A model generated the notes under the pieces. It did not search any database, was not told where the DNA came from, and saw only the letters and a list, made by a program, of their open reading frames with translations. A DNA stretch of 64,000 bases, from the NCBI RefSeq assembly GCF_038896935.1, contig NZ_JBANDC010000008.1, positions 186,001 to 250,000 of the forward strand, given 5' to 3'. Of this stretch, positions 56,681 to 64,000 are shown piece after piece. The number at the start of each line of letters is the position of its first letter. Positions within the stretch are counted from its first letter, which is position 1. Both the position numbers and the translations under genes were made by a program. The DNA comes from Collimonas rhizosphaerae. GTDB taxonomy: Bacteria > Pseudomonadota > Gammaproteobacteria > Burkholderiales > Burkholderiaceae_D.

Positions 56681-57550
56681 ATGAACGGTATCAAGCAAGA
56701 ATCCAATTCCCTCAACCCGCAAGCGTCCAAGCACGAAATCCGCCCCGGCCAGTCGATAGAGTTGCTCAAAGAGTTACATATCCTGACGCGCGACGGCAAA
56801 TTGAACCAGGACAGCCGCCGCAAGCTCAAGCAGGTATATCATTTATATCAATTCATTGAGCCGCTGCTGCAGGAGATCCAGCAAGAACAGGGCGGGGTGC
56901 AGCTGGTCGACCATGGCGCCGGCAAGTCGTACCTGGGATTTATCCTGTATGACCTGTTTTTCAAGACGCTGACCGACGACTCGCACATTTTCGGTATCGA
57001 AACCCGTGAAGAACTGGTGAAGAAATCGCAGGAACTGGCGCAGCGCCTGGAGTTTCCGGGCATGTCCTTCCTCAATTTGTCGGTGGCGGAATCGATAGGA
57101 TCGGCTTTGCTGCCTGGCCGCATCGATGTCGTCACAGCCTTGCATGCATGCAATACCGCGACTGATGATGCGATCGAATTTGGTTTGAAGAAACAAGCGC
57201 GTTTCATGGTGCTGGTGCCTTGCTGCCAGGCGGAAGTGGCTTCCGTACTGAAGAAGAACAAGGGTAAATCGCTGGCGAAAGAAGCGCTGACCGAAATCTG
57301 GCGCCATCCGCTGCATACGCGCGAATTCGGCAGCCAGGTCACCAACGTGCTGCGCTGCCTGCAGCTGGAAGCACATGGTTATCAAGTCAGCGTCACGGAA
57401 CTGGTCGGCTGGGAGCACTCCATGAAAAATGAACTGATCATTGCCAGCTACAAAGACCTGCCGCGCAAGCGGCCGACCGAGCGCCTGCAAGAAGTACTGC
57501 ACACCCTGGGGCTGGAAGAAATGCAAGAACGTTTTTTCACCGCGCCCTGA
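56681..57550 (+). CDS. SAM-dependent methyltransferase (Methyltransf_32-like)
   Basis: The protein has 289 residues. The SAM-binding segment VQLVDHGAGKSYLGFILYDLF is near residues 73-93, the acidic strand end is FGIETREELV, and LHACNTATDDAIEFGLKK lies near residue 150. A VPCCQAEV segment follows. This order matches the methyltransferase-domain proteins related to GSTCD, which may act on RNA or tRNA. The substrate is not known. It stands alone between the regulator and the small hypothetical gene. Confidence 0.78.
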   Translation: MNGIKQESNSLNPQASKHEIRPGQSIELLKELHILTRDGKLNQDSRRKLKQVYHLYQFIEPLLQEIQQEQGGVQLVDHGAGKSYLGFILYDLFFKTLTDDSHIFGIETREELVKKSQELAQRLEFPGMSFLNLSVAESIGSALLPGRIDVVTALHACNTATDDAIEFGLKKQARFMVLVPCCQAEVASVLKKNKGKSLAKEALTEIWRHPLHTREFGSQVTNVLRCLQLEAHGYQVSVTELVGWEHSMKNELIIASYKDLPRKRPTERLQEVLHTLGLEEMQERFFTAP

Positions 57551-57657
57551 ACGACGCAACTTGATTAAAAGCGGAGATCCATCCTAATCATTTTGCAGCA
57601 TTTGCCTGCCGCAAGCGGGCCGTCCACCATCGCATCACTTAACCTGAGGAGAGTGAC

Positions 57658-58017
57658 ATGAGTAAGACGAGTAGTTCACATGCCGTTAAAGAGTTCACCA
57701 AGGCCCCGCCGACGGAGGAAGGGCTGACAGAAACCGTGCAGCACATTACGGCTGGCGTCGGCGAGTTCAGTGTCCTCAACCCCGCTGCGCGCGCAGCATT
57801 AGTCCTCAAGGTTACGGAGCAGTGGGAACAGGATTTCATCGTTAAATTCCATATTCCCTCGGATCGTGCGAAGGCCGGCGAAGAATATGCCGCCATCGAG
57901 CAGGGCGACAAATATCCGAGCTTGTCGGATTCAGTGCGCGAAGCCGTGCTGCAGCGCTTCGATGATCGCTACGGCGACGGCGGGCCGCGATTGTGGTCAG
58001 CATTGAACGGCAAGTGA
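57658..58017 (+). CDS. Hypothetical protein
   Basis: The protein has 119 residues; I do not recognise a family. GAGGAGAGTGAC before the ATG is a very good RBS. The product is acidic, has no membrane segment or signal peptide, and ends in FDDRYGDGGPRLWSALNGK. It lies 107 bases after the methyltransferase gene and before the alkA-like gene. Confidence 0.65.
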   Translation: MSKTSSSHAVKEFTKAPPTEEGLTETVQHITAGVGEFSVLNPAARAALVLKVTEQWEQDFIVKFHIPSDRAKAGEEYAAIEQGDKYPSLSDSVREAVLQRFDDRYGDGGPRLWSALNGK

Positions 58018-58123
58018 ACCCGCGCCCTGTGTGCTTTCAGGGCGCAGCAAACCGACTCTTCCGCATCATGTCCATGTCCGAAAACCGCTAGACACTGATA
58101 AATATTGGCGCGATCATGGTCCG

Positions 58124-59593
58124 ATGGAACTCGATCACGACACCTGCTACCGGGCGCTGGCCAGCCGCGACGCGCGCTTTGACGGACGATTTTTCATCGG
58201 CGTCAAAACCACCGGCATCTACTGCCGCCCGATTTGCCCCGCGCGTACCGCCAAATCAGAAAACGTGCTGTTCTTTCCCACTGCCGCCGCCGCGCAGGAA
58301 GCGGGTTTTCGTCCTTGCCTGCGCTGCCGCCCGGAAGCGGCGCCCGATTCCGGCGCCTGGCGCGGGGTTGCCAACAGCGGCGTATCCAATACCGTGACGC
58401 GCGCATTGGCGCTGATCGAAATGGGAGCGCTGGATGACAACGGGATGGCTGCGCTGGTCGAACGCCTTGGCGTCGGCGAGCGGCAATTGCGCCGCCTGTT
58501 TGCCCAGCACCTGGGAGCGTCGCCGGTAGCCGTGGCGCAGACGCGCAGGGTGCTGCTGGCCAAGCAGCTGATCCACGAAACCCGCATGCCGATCACCGAA
58601 ATCGCTTTCGCTGCAGGCTTTGGCAGCATCCGCCGTTTCAACGAAGTGTTCCTTGAGCTGTTCCAGCGCCCGCCAAGCGCATTGCGCCATGGCAGCCGGC
58701 CAGAGCAATCGGCGCAGGCCGGGGTAACGCTGCTGCTGCGCTATCGTCCGCCCTACGACTGGCCGGCCATGCTGGCATTCCTGAGCGCGCGTGCCATCGC
58801 CGGCGTGGAACTGGTGGCCGACGGCTGTTACTACCGCAGCATCTGCCTCGACGGCGTGCATGGGACGATTGCCGTCCGGCCCGGCGAAGGCCATGCCCTG
58901 CAAGCCACCATCCGTTTTCCCCAACTGTCGTCGTTATCCGCCATCATCGCTCGTCTGCGCAGGATGTTCGACCTGGCGGCCGATCCGGAAATCATCAGCC
59001 GGCAACTGTCGGCCGATCCCTTGATGGCCAGGCTGACCGCCGCCCGGCCGGGCCTGCGCGTACCAGGCTGCTGGGACGGTTTCGAACAGGCGATGCGCGC
59101 GGTGCTGGGCCAGCAGATCACCGTGGCCGGCGCCATCAGGCTGGCGGGCAAGCTGGTGGCGCAGCACGGCGAAACGCTCAGCGATCCCAGCCCGGACCGG
59201 CCCGGATTGACCCACGTATTTCCGCAAGCAGCGCGCGTGGCGGCCGCCGACCTGGCTCCGCTGGGCATGCCGAAAGCGCGCGCGGCAACCATGTCCGCGA
59301 TAGCGGCAGCGCTGGTGGCCGACCCGCAGCTGCTGGAGACACGCGCCAGCCTGGAGGAAGCCGTGCTGAAATTGCGCGCGCTGCCGGGCATAGGCGATTG
59401 GACCGCGCACTACATGGCGCTCCGCCATCTGCGCGAGACCGATGCGTTTCCGGCGGCGGATGTCGCGTTGATGAATGCGGTTGCGCTGCATGAGGGCGTC
59501 CGGCCGAACGTAAAGGAACTGACCGCGCGAGCAGAAGCCTGGCGGCCATGGCGTGCCTATGCGGCACAACATCTTTGGTCGTCGCTGGCCTGA
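58124..59593 (+). CDS. alkA: Ada-AlkA fusion: zinc methylphosphotriester domain, AraC HTH and 3-methyladenine glycosylase
   Basis: The protein has 489 residues from the ATG at 58124. The N-terminal Ada-type zinc domain has four cysteines (YCRPICPA and CLRCRPEAAP, residues 28-65) and can take methyl groups from phosphotriesters. An AraC-type HTH lies at about residues 85-185 (RLGVGERQLRRLFAQHLG, AFAAGFGSIRRFNEVFLELFQRPPSAL). An AlkA N-terminal fold and an HhH-GPD glycosylase domain follow (LPGIGDWTAHYMALRHL with the catalytic Asp in AFPAADVALM). It removes alkylated bases and is probably autoregulated by methylation. No RBS is obvious; the alternative start at 58031 would add a non-conserved stretch. 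Confidence 0.88.
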   Translation: MELDHDTCYRALASRDARFDGRFFIGVKTTGIYCRPICPARTAKSENVLFFPTAAAAQEAGFRPCLRCRPEAAPDSGAWRGVANSGVSNTVTRALALIEMGALDDNGMAALVERLGVGERQLRRLFAQHLGASPVAVAQTRRVLLAKQLIHETRMPITEIAFAAGFGSIRRFNEVFLELFQRPPSALRHGSRPEQSAQAGVTLLLRYRPPYDWPAMLAFLSARAIAGVELVADGCYYRSICLDGVHGTIAVRPGEGHALQATIRFPQLSSLSAIIARLRRMFDLAADPEIISRQLSADPLMARLTAARPGLRVPGCWDGFEQAMRAVLGQQITVAGAIRLAGKLVAQHGETLSDPSPDRPGLTHVFPQAARVAAADLAPLGMPKARAATMSAIAAALVADPQLLETRASLEEAVLKLRALPGIGDWTAHYMALRHLRETDAFPAADVALMNAVALHEGVRPNVKELTARAEAWRPWRAYAAQHLWSSLA

Positions 59594-59654
59594 CCGGGAA
59601 AATTTTTCAGGTAATCAAGCGCTGACGAGAGTTATCGTAAGTTGTTGATTTTAT

Positions 59655-59703
59655 TGGTGCGGCTGGCTGGAATCGAACCAGCGACCCTTGGCTTCGGAGG
59701 CCC
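59655..59703 (-). pseudogene. 3' fragment of tRNA-Arg(CCG): left attachment site of the island
   Basis: On the minus strand this reads the anticodon loop CTCCGAA (anticodon CCG), the GCCAA stem, the GGGTC variable loop, the GCTGG-TTCGATT-CCAGC T-arm, the acceptor strand CAGCCGCA and CCA. The 5' half of the tRNA is absent. Pairing in the anticodon stem breaks at the second pair, where sequence identity with a real tRNA should end. This is the usual scar of tyrosine-integrase insertion at a tRNA 3' end. The intact gene should lie at the far end of the element, beyond the window. Confidence 0.88.
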
Positions 59704-59803
59704 AAAATATAGTTATATTTTATAAGGCTTTCAAAGATTTATTGCATTTATTGGCACAAATTTGGCACACTAGTGGCAATTAGCAATCACCTATTTCAAA
59801 TTT

Positions 59804-60784
59804 ATGGCGACGATTCGCAAAAAGGGTGAACGTCAGTGGCACGTTCAGATCCGTAAACGCGGGTACCCAACTCAAACCAAGACATTTTCCATCCGAGCCG
59901 ATGCTGAGCGATGGGCAACGATTATCGAGTCGGAAATGGAACGAGGTGTTTTTGTCTCACGCACGGAGGCAGAAGCGACACTGGTGAAGGAGGTTTTGGA
60001 GCGTTATGAAACGGAAGTGCTTCCCACCAAGCGTGGCGAAAAATCCGATAAGTCACGTATCAAAACATTGCAGGAAACATTCGGCGACTACAAGCTCGCT
60101 AGCCTAACCTCAACACAAATCGCTAAATTCCGCGACAAGCGATTAAAAATAGTCGGGCCGCAGTCAGTAATTCATGAAATTAACCTGCTTAATCGCGTTC
60201 TGAAAACAGCGACGATGGATTGGGGAATTGCGTTGCCTGGCGGGCTGCCGACAGCCCAAGTCCGAAAGCCGATTAAACCACGTGGCCGTGATCGACGGGT
60301 AACGCCGGCCGAGGTCGACAAAATTCTTGATGTGTCGGAATCGGTAGAACTTCGAACGGTCGTCACGTTAGCTGTTGAGACAGCTATGCGCCGGGGTGAG
60401 TTGGCATCACTTGAATGGGAAAATATTGATCTCAAAAAGCGGATTGCCTATCTACCTAAAACAAAATCTGACGTTCCTCGAACTGTTCCGCTTTCAACCG
60501 CAGCAGTTCAGGCATTAGAAAATCTGCCGCATCAGATCAGCGGCAAGGTATTTAGCTTACAAGCAGAATCTATGAGTCAGGCGTTTGAACGGGCATGTGA
60601 ATCGCATCGAGCTAATATTGCAAACTTGCGATTTCACGATCTTCGCCACGAAGCAACAAGCCGCCTGTTCGAAAAAGGGTTAAATGTTATGGAAGTGGCC
60701 GCGATTACAGGGCATAAGACGCTTGAAATGTTGAAGCGATATACGCATTTACGCGCCGAAGACTTAGCTAAGAGACTTGGGTAA
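59804..60784 (+). CDS. int: Tyrosine-type site-specific integrase
   Basis: The protein has 326 residues. The N-terminal SAM-like/arm region covers residues 1-150. The catalytic set is complete: Arg in AMRRGELASLEW near 203, a lysine in the beta hairpin (LPKTKSD), His-x-x-Arg in FHDLRHEATS near 285, His in ITGHKTLEML near 305, and Tyr in RYTHL near 315. It reads away from the tRNA scar 100 bases to its left, and presumably integrates at tRNA-Arg(CCG). No excisionase was recognised nearby; the HTH antitoxin has an excisionase-like fold but looks dedicated to the PIN gene. Confidence 0.93.
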   Translation: MATIRKKGERQWHVQIRKRGYPTQTKTFSIRADAERWATIIESEMERGVFVSRTEAEATLVKEVLERYETEVLPTKRGEKSDKSRIKTLQETFGDYKLASLTSTQIAKFRDKRLKIVGPQSVIHEINLLNRVLKTATMDWGIALPGGLPTAQVRKPIKPRGRDRRVTPAEVDKILDVSESVELRTVVTLAVETAMRRGELASLEWENIDLKKRIAYLPKTKSDVPRTVPLSTAAVQALENLPHQISGKVFSLQAESMSQAFERACESHRANIANLRFHDLRHEATSRLFEKGLNVMEVAAITGHKTLEMLKRYTHLRAEDLAKRLG

Positions 60785-60793
60785 TTCTGCCGG

Positions 60794-61372
60794 TCAGATT
60801 AACCCAACTGCGTCTTCCAGCAATTTACAAGTTTGTGGCAAGCCTTGGGATAGGTACGTAGCAATTAGCTCTTGTGCCGTTCGTTGGGGATTCTTGAGTC
60901 GTTCACGGAGCGTTTTGACGATCTTGAGCATTTTTACCGGAGCCAAACCATATTGTGCAACTAGAAAATCGTCCGGATGCAATATTTCTAGGCCGTGTGC
61001 GTTTGCAATCTCACTAGGAAAATCTTTGAGATTGAAAGTAACTATCGCATCGGCATGCCCAACAATAGCTGCGGCAAGAACATGTCGGTCATCTTTGTCT
61101 GGCAGCGACAGGGAATCGATAAGATATTCGTAATTTTCTACCAAACAGTCATCGACGGCCTCATTCATTAGCGCGACAGTGCGATTCAGGGTGTCAGGTT
61201 TTAGATCCGGACGATTAGCCAATACATTTCTGGTCCATTCGTCATGAATTGTCGATGTCCAGCGCCCGCGAAATACGTCGGCCTCAGCAAGGCTCAACAG
61301 TAAATCTCGCAACGGCGCTGGATACAAAACACAGGCGTCGAGAATGACGGTATAGCTATAAGATCCAGCCAT
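60794..61372 (-). CDS. PIN-domain toxin (VapC-like)
   Basis: The protein has 192 residues. The PIN acidic residues are in VILDACVLYPAPLRDLL at the start, and in LSLPDKDDRHVLAAAI and DAIVTFNLKDFP in the middle. It is longer than ordinary VapC (about 135) and belongs to the larger PIN_3-like type with a C-terminal helical extension. It probably cleaves RNA. The gene starts four bases after the HTH antitoxin stop and is convergent with the integrase with a 9-base gap. Confidence 0.85.
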   Translation of the reverse strand: MAGSYSYTVILDACVLYPAPLRDLLLSLAEADVFRGRWTSTIHDEWTRNVLANRPDLKPDTLNRTVALMNEAVDDCLVENYEYLIDSLSLPDKDDRHVLAAAIVGHADAIVTFNLKDFPSEIANAHGLEILHPDDFLVAQYGLAPVKMLKIVKTLRERLKNPQRTAQELIATYLSQGLPQTCKLLEDAVGLI

Positions 61373-61375
61373 TAA

Positions 61376-61849
61376 TCAATAGCCCATATCCAGCTCTTGA
61401 GCTTGGTCAGTTAGCTTCTGCAGAGCATCTTGTGAGATTTTCCGCCTGTTTTCCTTGTACTCGACTACATCCTCAAAGCGTATTCTTCTATGTGTTCCGA
61501 CCTTGTGATATCGAATCTTGCCATCCTCCAACAGTCGTACGAGAAAAGGACGGGAGACGTTCAGGAACATGGCAGCTTCTTGCGTCGTAACGTCAAGCTC
61601 CTTCGGCATTATGGCGACAGCCTTACCTTGCGCTAATGAGCCAAGCAGGTCGGCAATAAGTCGCAAAACCTTAGGGGGCAAGCGCAGTAGAGGCGATCCA
61701 TCATGCCGCTCGACGCCATCTTCAATTATCGCGATATTGATCGCTTTAGAATGATCCAGTGCGCTAACGATGCAGCGCTGTGCGGCTTTTGCAAGCTCCA
61801 CATCTTCTTTATTGTCCAAGACCATATCTAGATCAAGGTCGTTTGACAT
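61376..61849 (-). CDS. HTH (MerR/excisionase-type) antitoxin of the PIN toxin
   Basis: The protein has 157 residues. The C-terminal half carries an excisionase-type HTH: VTTQEAAMFLNVSRPFLVRLLEDGKIRYHKVGTHRRIRFEDVVEY. The N-terminal half is acidic and helical and has no clear match. It precedes the PIN gene with a 3-base gap, which is the usual antitoxin-toxin order. Two dyad symmetries lie within 100 bases upstream and may be its operator. Confidence 0.8.
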   Translation of the reverse strand: MSNDLDLDMVLDNKEDVELAKAAQRCIVSALDHSKAINIAIIEDGVERHDGSPLLRLPPKVLRLIADLLGSLAQGKAVAIMPKELDVTTQEAAMFLNVSRPFLVRLLEDGKIRYHKVGTHRRIRFEDVVEYKENRRKISQDALQKLTDQAQELDMGY

Positions 61850-61873
61850 GTCATTTTCTCCAGGGCTTCAATG

Positions 61874-61897
61874 CTTACAACTTTGCAGCGTTGTAAG
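61874..61897 (-). promoter_or_regulatory. Inverted repeat upstream of the antitoxin gene
   Basis: CTTACAAC at 61874-61881 and GTTGTAAG at 61890-61897 flank 8 bases. It lies 25 bases before the antitoxin start on the minus strand, at the right place for an operator bound by the HTH antitoxin. Confidence 0.5.
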
Positions 61898-61905
61898 TGT
61901 CATTC

Positions 61906-61944
61906 GCTGTGGCAGAAATTTGATACTCAAATTTCTGCCACAGC
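61906..61944. repeat. 18-bp perfect hairpin with 3-base loop
   Basis: GCTGTGGCAGAAATTTGA (61906-61923) and its exact complement (61927-61944) surround TAC. After one mismatch a further 3 pairs match (61902-61904 with 61946-61948). No T-run follows on either strand, so it is not a normal terminator. Confidence 0.9.
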
Positions 61945-62064
61945 AAATGATTACGTCAAAATCATTGTAAACAAATTATACGAAACAAACGAAATATTCG
62001 CAACAAAACTTGGCTGTGGATTTATGAACGGTTTTTTAATGCGACAAACTTATTAGCCTATTTT

Positions 62065-62092
62065 TTGACGAAATTAAATAAAGCTGTATTTA
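62065..62092 (+). promoter_or_regulatory. Promoter upstream of the small frame and ATPase
   Basis: TTGACG (62065-62070) and TATTTA (62087-62092) are 16 bases apart. The -10 hexamer lies inside the LexA box, so a bound LexA dimer would block polymerase. Confidence 0.6.
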
Positions 62093-62099
62093 TATACAG
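62084..62099. promoter_or_regulatory. LexA (SOS) box
   Basis: CTGTATTTATATACAG is a full CTGT-N8-ACAG match with an AT-only spacer, as in strong LexA operators of gamma- and betaproteobacteria. It overlaps the -10 of the promoter reading into the ATPase. Confidence 0.8.
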
Positions 62100-62117
62100 T
62101 ACAATTGTGATGTTGCT

Positions 62118-62264
62118 ATGCGCTCAAAGCTACATACGCTTGATCAAGATTCATTGTTCTTTCTACGGGCAGCTTCATTTGATTGTCGACTAGAAACTAT
62201 CTTGTTGGCGACAATCCGTTTTTTCACTGCGTCTCATTGGTGCTTCGAAAATGACAATAGATAA
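62118..62264 (+). CDS. Possible 48-residue leader protein overlapping the ATPase start
   Basis: An ATG 15-20 bases after the predicted transcript start opens a 48-codon frame (MRSKLHTLDQDSLFFLRAAS at the start, ending in ENDNR). Its stop overlaps the ATPase ATG by 14 bases. It lacks a strong RBS and I recognise no family. If translated, it would couple translation into the ATPase gene, which has no Shine-Dalgarno of its own. It may be an accident of a short leader. Confidence 0.3.
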   Translation: MRSKLHTLDQDSLFFLRAASFDCRLETILLATIRFFTASHWCFENDNR

Positions 62265-63609
62265 CTACACAGAAGATGAGTTTGGTGAGAAATTAGCAAC
62301 TGTTATTAACCCGGCCACGCCTATTAAAAGCATTGAGCATCTCAAAGGCCGGGACGATTTTCTTGTCGAAATCAAGCGCACGCTTTTCTCGGCCGGTCGC
62401 CACGTATTTATTTTCGGTGACCGGGGAGTTGGAAAAAGCTCGCTCGCCGCAACGGCCGCGGCACAATATCAAACCTCTGATGCTGAACCAATCTCTGTTG
62501 GCGGCGCCGTGGACGAAACATTTACTTCGATCATTGCGAATATCGCGCTTCAGGCTCTAAAGCGCAGAAAATATGAATCTGTTAAGGCACAAAATTCCGT
62601 ATCGATGGAATGGCGGGGGCTGAAATGGTCAACCGGTGACGAAGTTAGTGGCCTCGACCTCGCTTCCCAGATAAAAACTGTGGGGGATGCGGCCGAATTA
62701 TTAAAGCAAGTCGCGGAAAAACATTCCCGGAAGCCGACAGTCGTACTGGATGAATTTGACGCGATCCCAGACTCAAAAGAGCGTAGCCGTTTTGCCTCGC
62801 TCTTAAAACAGCTTGGTGATCAGTCTATTAACATCAAATTTCTAATCACCGGGGTTGGGCAGTCTTGCGAGGAATTGCTGGGCGCTCATGCCTCGGCGCA
62901 CCGTCAGATTGCTACGATAGAACTCCCCAGGCTTGGATGGGATGCGCGAAGAGAAATTGTCACAGAAGCGGCGGCGGCGTTCGGCCTTGATGTTGATAAT
63001 GATGTGAATTGGCGCATTGCCCTGATCAGTGATGGATTTCCCTACTATATTCACCTGATCATGCAGCAAATATTGTGGCAAGTGTTTACGGATGAGGAAC
63101 CATGCACGATGGTGACATGGGATCATTTTTATGCGGGGTTGAACGCGGCTATTCGTCAAACGAATGTCGAGTTAAAACGTCCCTATGAAAAAGCGGTTTT
63201 ACACCGTAGCGATGAATTCGAAGATGTGGTGTGGTCGACGGCTGACGGCGACGAGCTACTTCGGCCGTTAGACGAAATGTACGCTTCATTTTCACGTGTA
63301 GTTAGCAAACGTGAAGGACGCCAATCACTGGTGCAGCAAAAGTACAACGAGACTATCCGGAAGTTAAAAACGCCGGCATATGGGGAGGTTATGGCTCAGG
63401 TGCCAGGCCGAAAAGGTTGGTACATGTACAGAGAAAAAATGCTCAGGGGTTACGTCAGGATGCAGGCTGAGGTCAATAAGGTCGCATTGACAGGAGAAAA
63501 GAAAAGCCCGAAATTAGTCATGCATGTGGGAAACAGCAGGACCGGTCATTACGGTCCGAGTGTTCCACACAACATACGGTTATCCAAGGATGAAGACTAC
63601 GGTAATTAA
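62251..63609 (+). CDS. AAA/STAND-type ATPase with Orc1/Cdc6-like arrangement
   Basis: The protein has 452 residues. A short N-terminal stretch contains a GRDDFL element that recalls the box upstream of Orc/AAA_16 P-loops. Walker A GDRGVGKSSLA is at about residues 56-66, Walker B VVLDEFDAIPD near 167, and a sensor-1-like segment KFLITGVGQS near 205. A helical lid (LGWDARREIVTEAAAAFGLD) follows, and the C-terminal third looks like a winged-helix region. The protein is soluble and of unknown role. It is the first large gene behind the SOS promoter and precedes another gene on the same strand, so the two may form a system. Confidence 0.75.
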   Translation: MTIDNYTEDEFGEKLATVINPATPIKSIEHLKGRDDFLVEIKRTLFSAGRHVFIFGDRGVGKSSLAATAAAQYQTSDAEPISVGGAVDETFTSIIANIALQALKRRKYESVKAQNSVSMEWRGLKWSTGDEVSGLDLASQIKTVGDAAELLKQVAEKHSRKPTVVLDEFDAIPDSKERSRFASLLKQLGDQSINIKFLITGVGQSCEELLGAHASAHRQIATIELPRLGWDARREIVTEAAAAFGLDVDNDVNWRIALISDGFPYYIHLIMQQILWQVFTDEEPCTMVTWDHFYAGLNAAIRQTNVELKRPYEKAVLHRSDEFEDVVWSTADGDELLRPLDEMYASFSRVVSKREGRQSLVQQKYNETIRKLKTPAYGEVMAQVPGRKGWYMYREKMLRGYVRMQAEVNKVALTGEKKSPKLVMHVGNSRTGHYGPSVPHNIRLSKDEDYGN

Positions 63610-63758
63610 AGTGCAAAGATCTAACCGATTTTGGCCGACACGTGGTGTCCAGGATAAATGAGTTGCGAATGGTCGCACGTAATTCGATAAAAAACTCAAC
63701 ACACGAAATATTTATCATGTAAAATCCTTTTTAACGAAATCATTCTAGGGATTTACTC

Positions 63759-64000
63759 ATGTCGATTCTTTCGAACACTGCGGTCGGTAATTTGCTTGTC
63801 AGTAATATCCCTCGTGATTTGATCATGGGTGTTGAGGATGCATTGCAAGTGGGAGCCTTGCGTGCTTATCAAAGTGCAAGTGTGATGAACAAAGGACATT
63901 TACCGCATGCCCTTGGACAAATGCGGCACTTCAACATGAATGAGACATTTCATGATGCTCTAGCAGCTGCAGATGCAAATCCAACGCCAGTGCGAGGAAA
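63759..64000 (+). CDS. Unrecognised protein, 3' end outside the window
   Basis: The ATG at 63759 follows AGGGA, and the frame is open for 80 codons to the window edge (MSILSNTAVGNLLVSNIPRD at the start). I do not recognise the family. There is no signal peptide or membrane helix in the visible part. A 149-base gap separates it from the ATPase; no terminator was found there, so read-through from the SOS promoter is possible. Confidence 0.65.
   Translation, partial: MSILSNTAVGNLLVSNIPRDLIMGVEDALQVGALRAYQSASVMNKGHLPHALGQMRHFNMNETFHDALAAADANPTPVRG

Larger units (their letters stand above)
61850..62250. other. Regulatory gap between the toxin-antitoxin pair and the ATPase
   Basis: The 401-base gap contains an 8-bp inverted repeat, an 18-bp perfect hairpin, a promoter with an overlapping LexA box, and one short open frame. 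These are listed separately. The remaining sequence (61950-62060) is AT-rich without recognised signals. Confidence 0.6.
59703..64000. mobile_element. Left end of an integrated genomic island
   Basis: The region starts at the tRNA-Arg scar, has a tyrosine integrase as first gene, is visibly lower in GC than the rest, and carries a toxin-antitoxin pair, an ATPase and unknown genes. The right end is outside the window, so size and type (ICE, prophage remnant or defence island) cannot be told. Confidence 0.82.

Noticed and set aside
59655..59730. Complete tRNA gene
   Set aside because: After the anticodon stem the sequence turns into AT-rich DNA with no D-arm or 5' acceptor strand, so only the 3' part is present.
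61376..61849. Excisionase for the integrase
   Set aside because: The HTH is of the excisionase type, but the gene is coupled to the PIN gene, is on the opposite strand to the integrase and is longer than usual Xis proteins; antitoxin is the simpler reading.
61906..61944. 18-bp hairpin as an intrinsic terminator
   Set aside because: No T-run follows the stem on either strand.

Overview
The window looks like a chromosomal segment of a betaproteobacterium of the Oxalobacteraceae, most likely Collimonas or a near relative. This is an inference from gene order (mnmG-rsmG-parA-parB-atpIBEFHAGDC), from the HTH-extended aspartate carbamoyltransferase, and from the moderately GC-rich codon use; no database search was possible. 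There are about 58 convincing protein genes, no rRNA, and one tRNA fragment.

Region 1 (1-5.4 kb): an AsmA-family protein, a pyrB-type ATCase with an N-terminal HTH extension, and an AT-rich gene-free stretch (3.7-4.5 kb). That stretch holds DnaA boxes and two tandem copies of a DnaA box / CTA-trinucleotide / AT-rich module, and is my best candidate for oriC. Region 2 (4.5-14 kb): a LysR regulator divergent from mmsA, a GMC oxidoreductase, and a complete branched-chain-amino-acid-type ABC transporter (livG-livF-livK-livH-livM) ending in a strong terminator.

Region 3 (14-27.6 kb) is the housekeeping block: a TSUP permease, two perfect parS sites, mnmG, rsmG, a LysE-type exporter, parA, parB (with a periodic DnaA-box-like array between parA and parB) and the full nine-gene ATP synthase operon. 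Its promoter and terminator can both be recognised. Region 4 (27.7-31.7 kb): solute-binding proteins, a CoA-binding protein, a PPK2 kinase and an SGNH hydrolase. Region 5 (31.7-48.7 kb) is a GABA-centred catabolic area: a MocR/GabR-type regulator divergent from gabT, a four-gene polyamine/GABA-type ABC transporter, gabD, and farther on a guanidinobutyrase/agmatinase with its own LysR regulator. An MFS pump, a phytanoyl-CoA dioxygenase-like protein with an AraC regulator, and an M20 amidohydrolase with a LysR regulator lie between them.

Region 6 (48.8-59.6 kb): hemE, a second AT-rich gene-free stretch with duplicated inverted DnaA-box pairs next to priA, a small L-fucose/L-rhamnose-type cluster, two divergent RcsB-like regulators that carry Glu in place of the phospho-accepting Asp, a methyltransferase, a hypothetical protein, and an Ada-AlkA fusion glycosylase.

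Region 7 (59.65-64 kb, running off the window) is the left end of an integrated mobile island. A 3' fragment of tRNA-Arg(CCG) marks the junction, followed by a tyrosine integrase, a PIN-toxin/HTH-antitoxin pair, an 18-bp perfect hairpin, and a LexA-box promoter reading into an Orc/STAND-like AAA ATPase and an unrecognised gene cut by the window edge. This SOS-type unit is the most likely place for an undescribed system.
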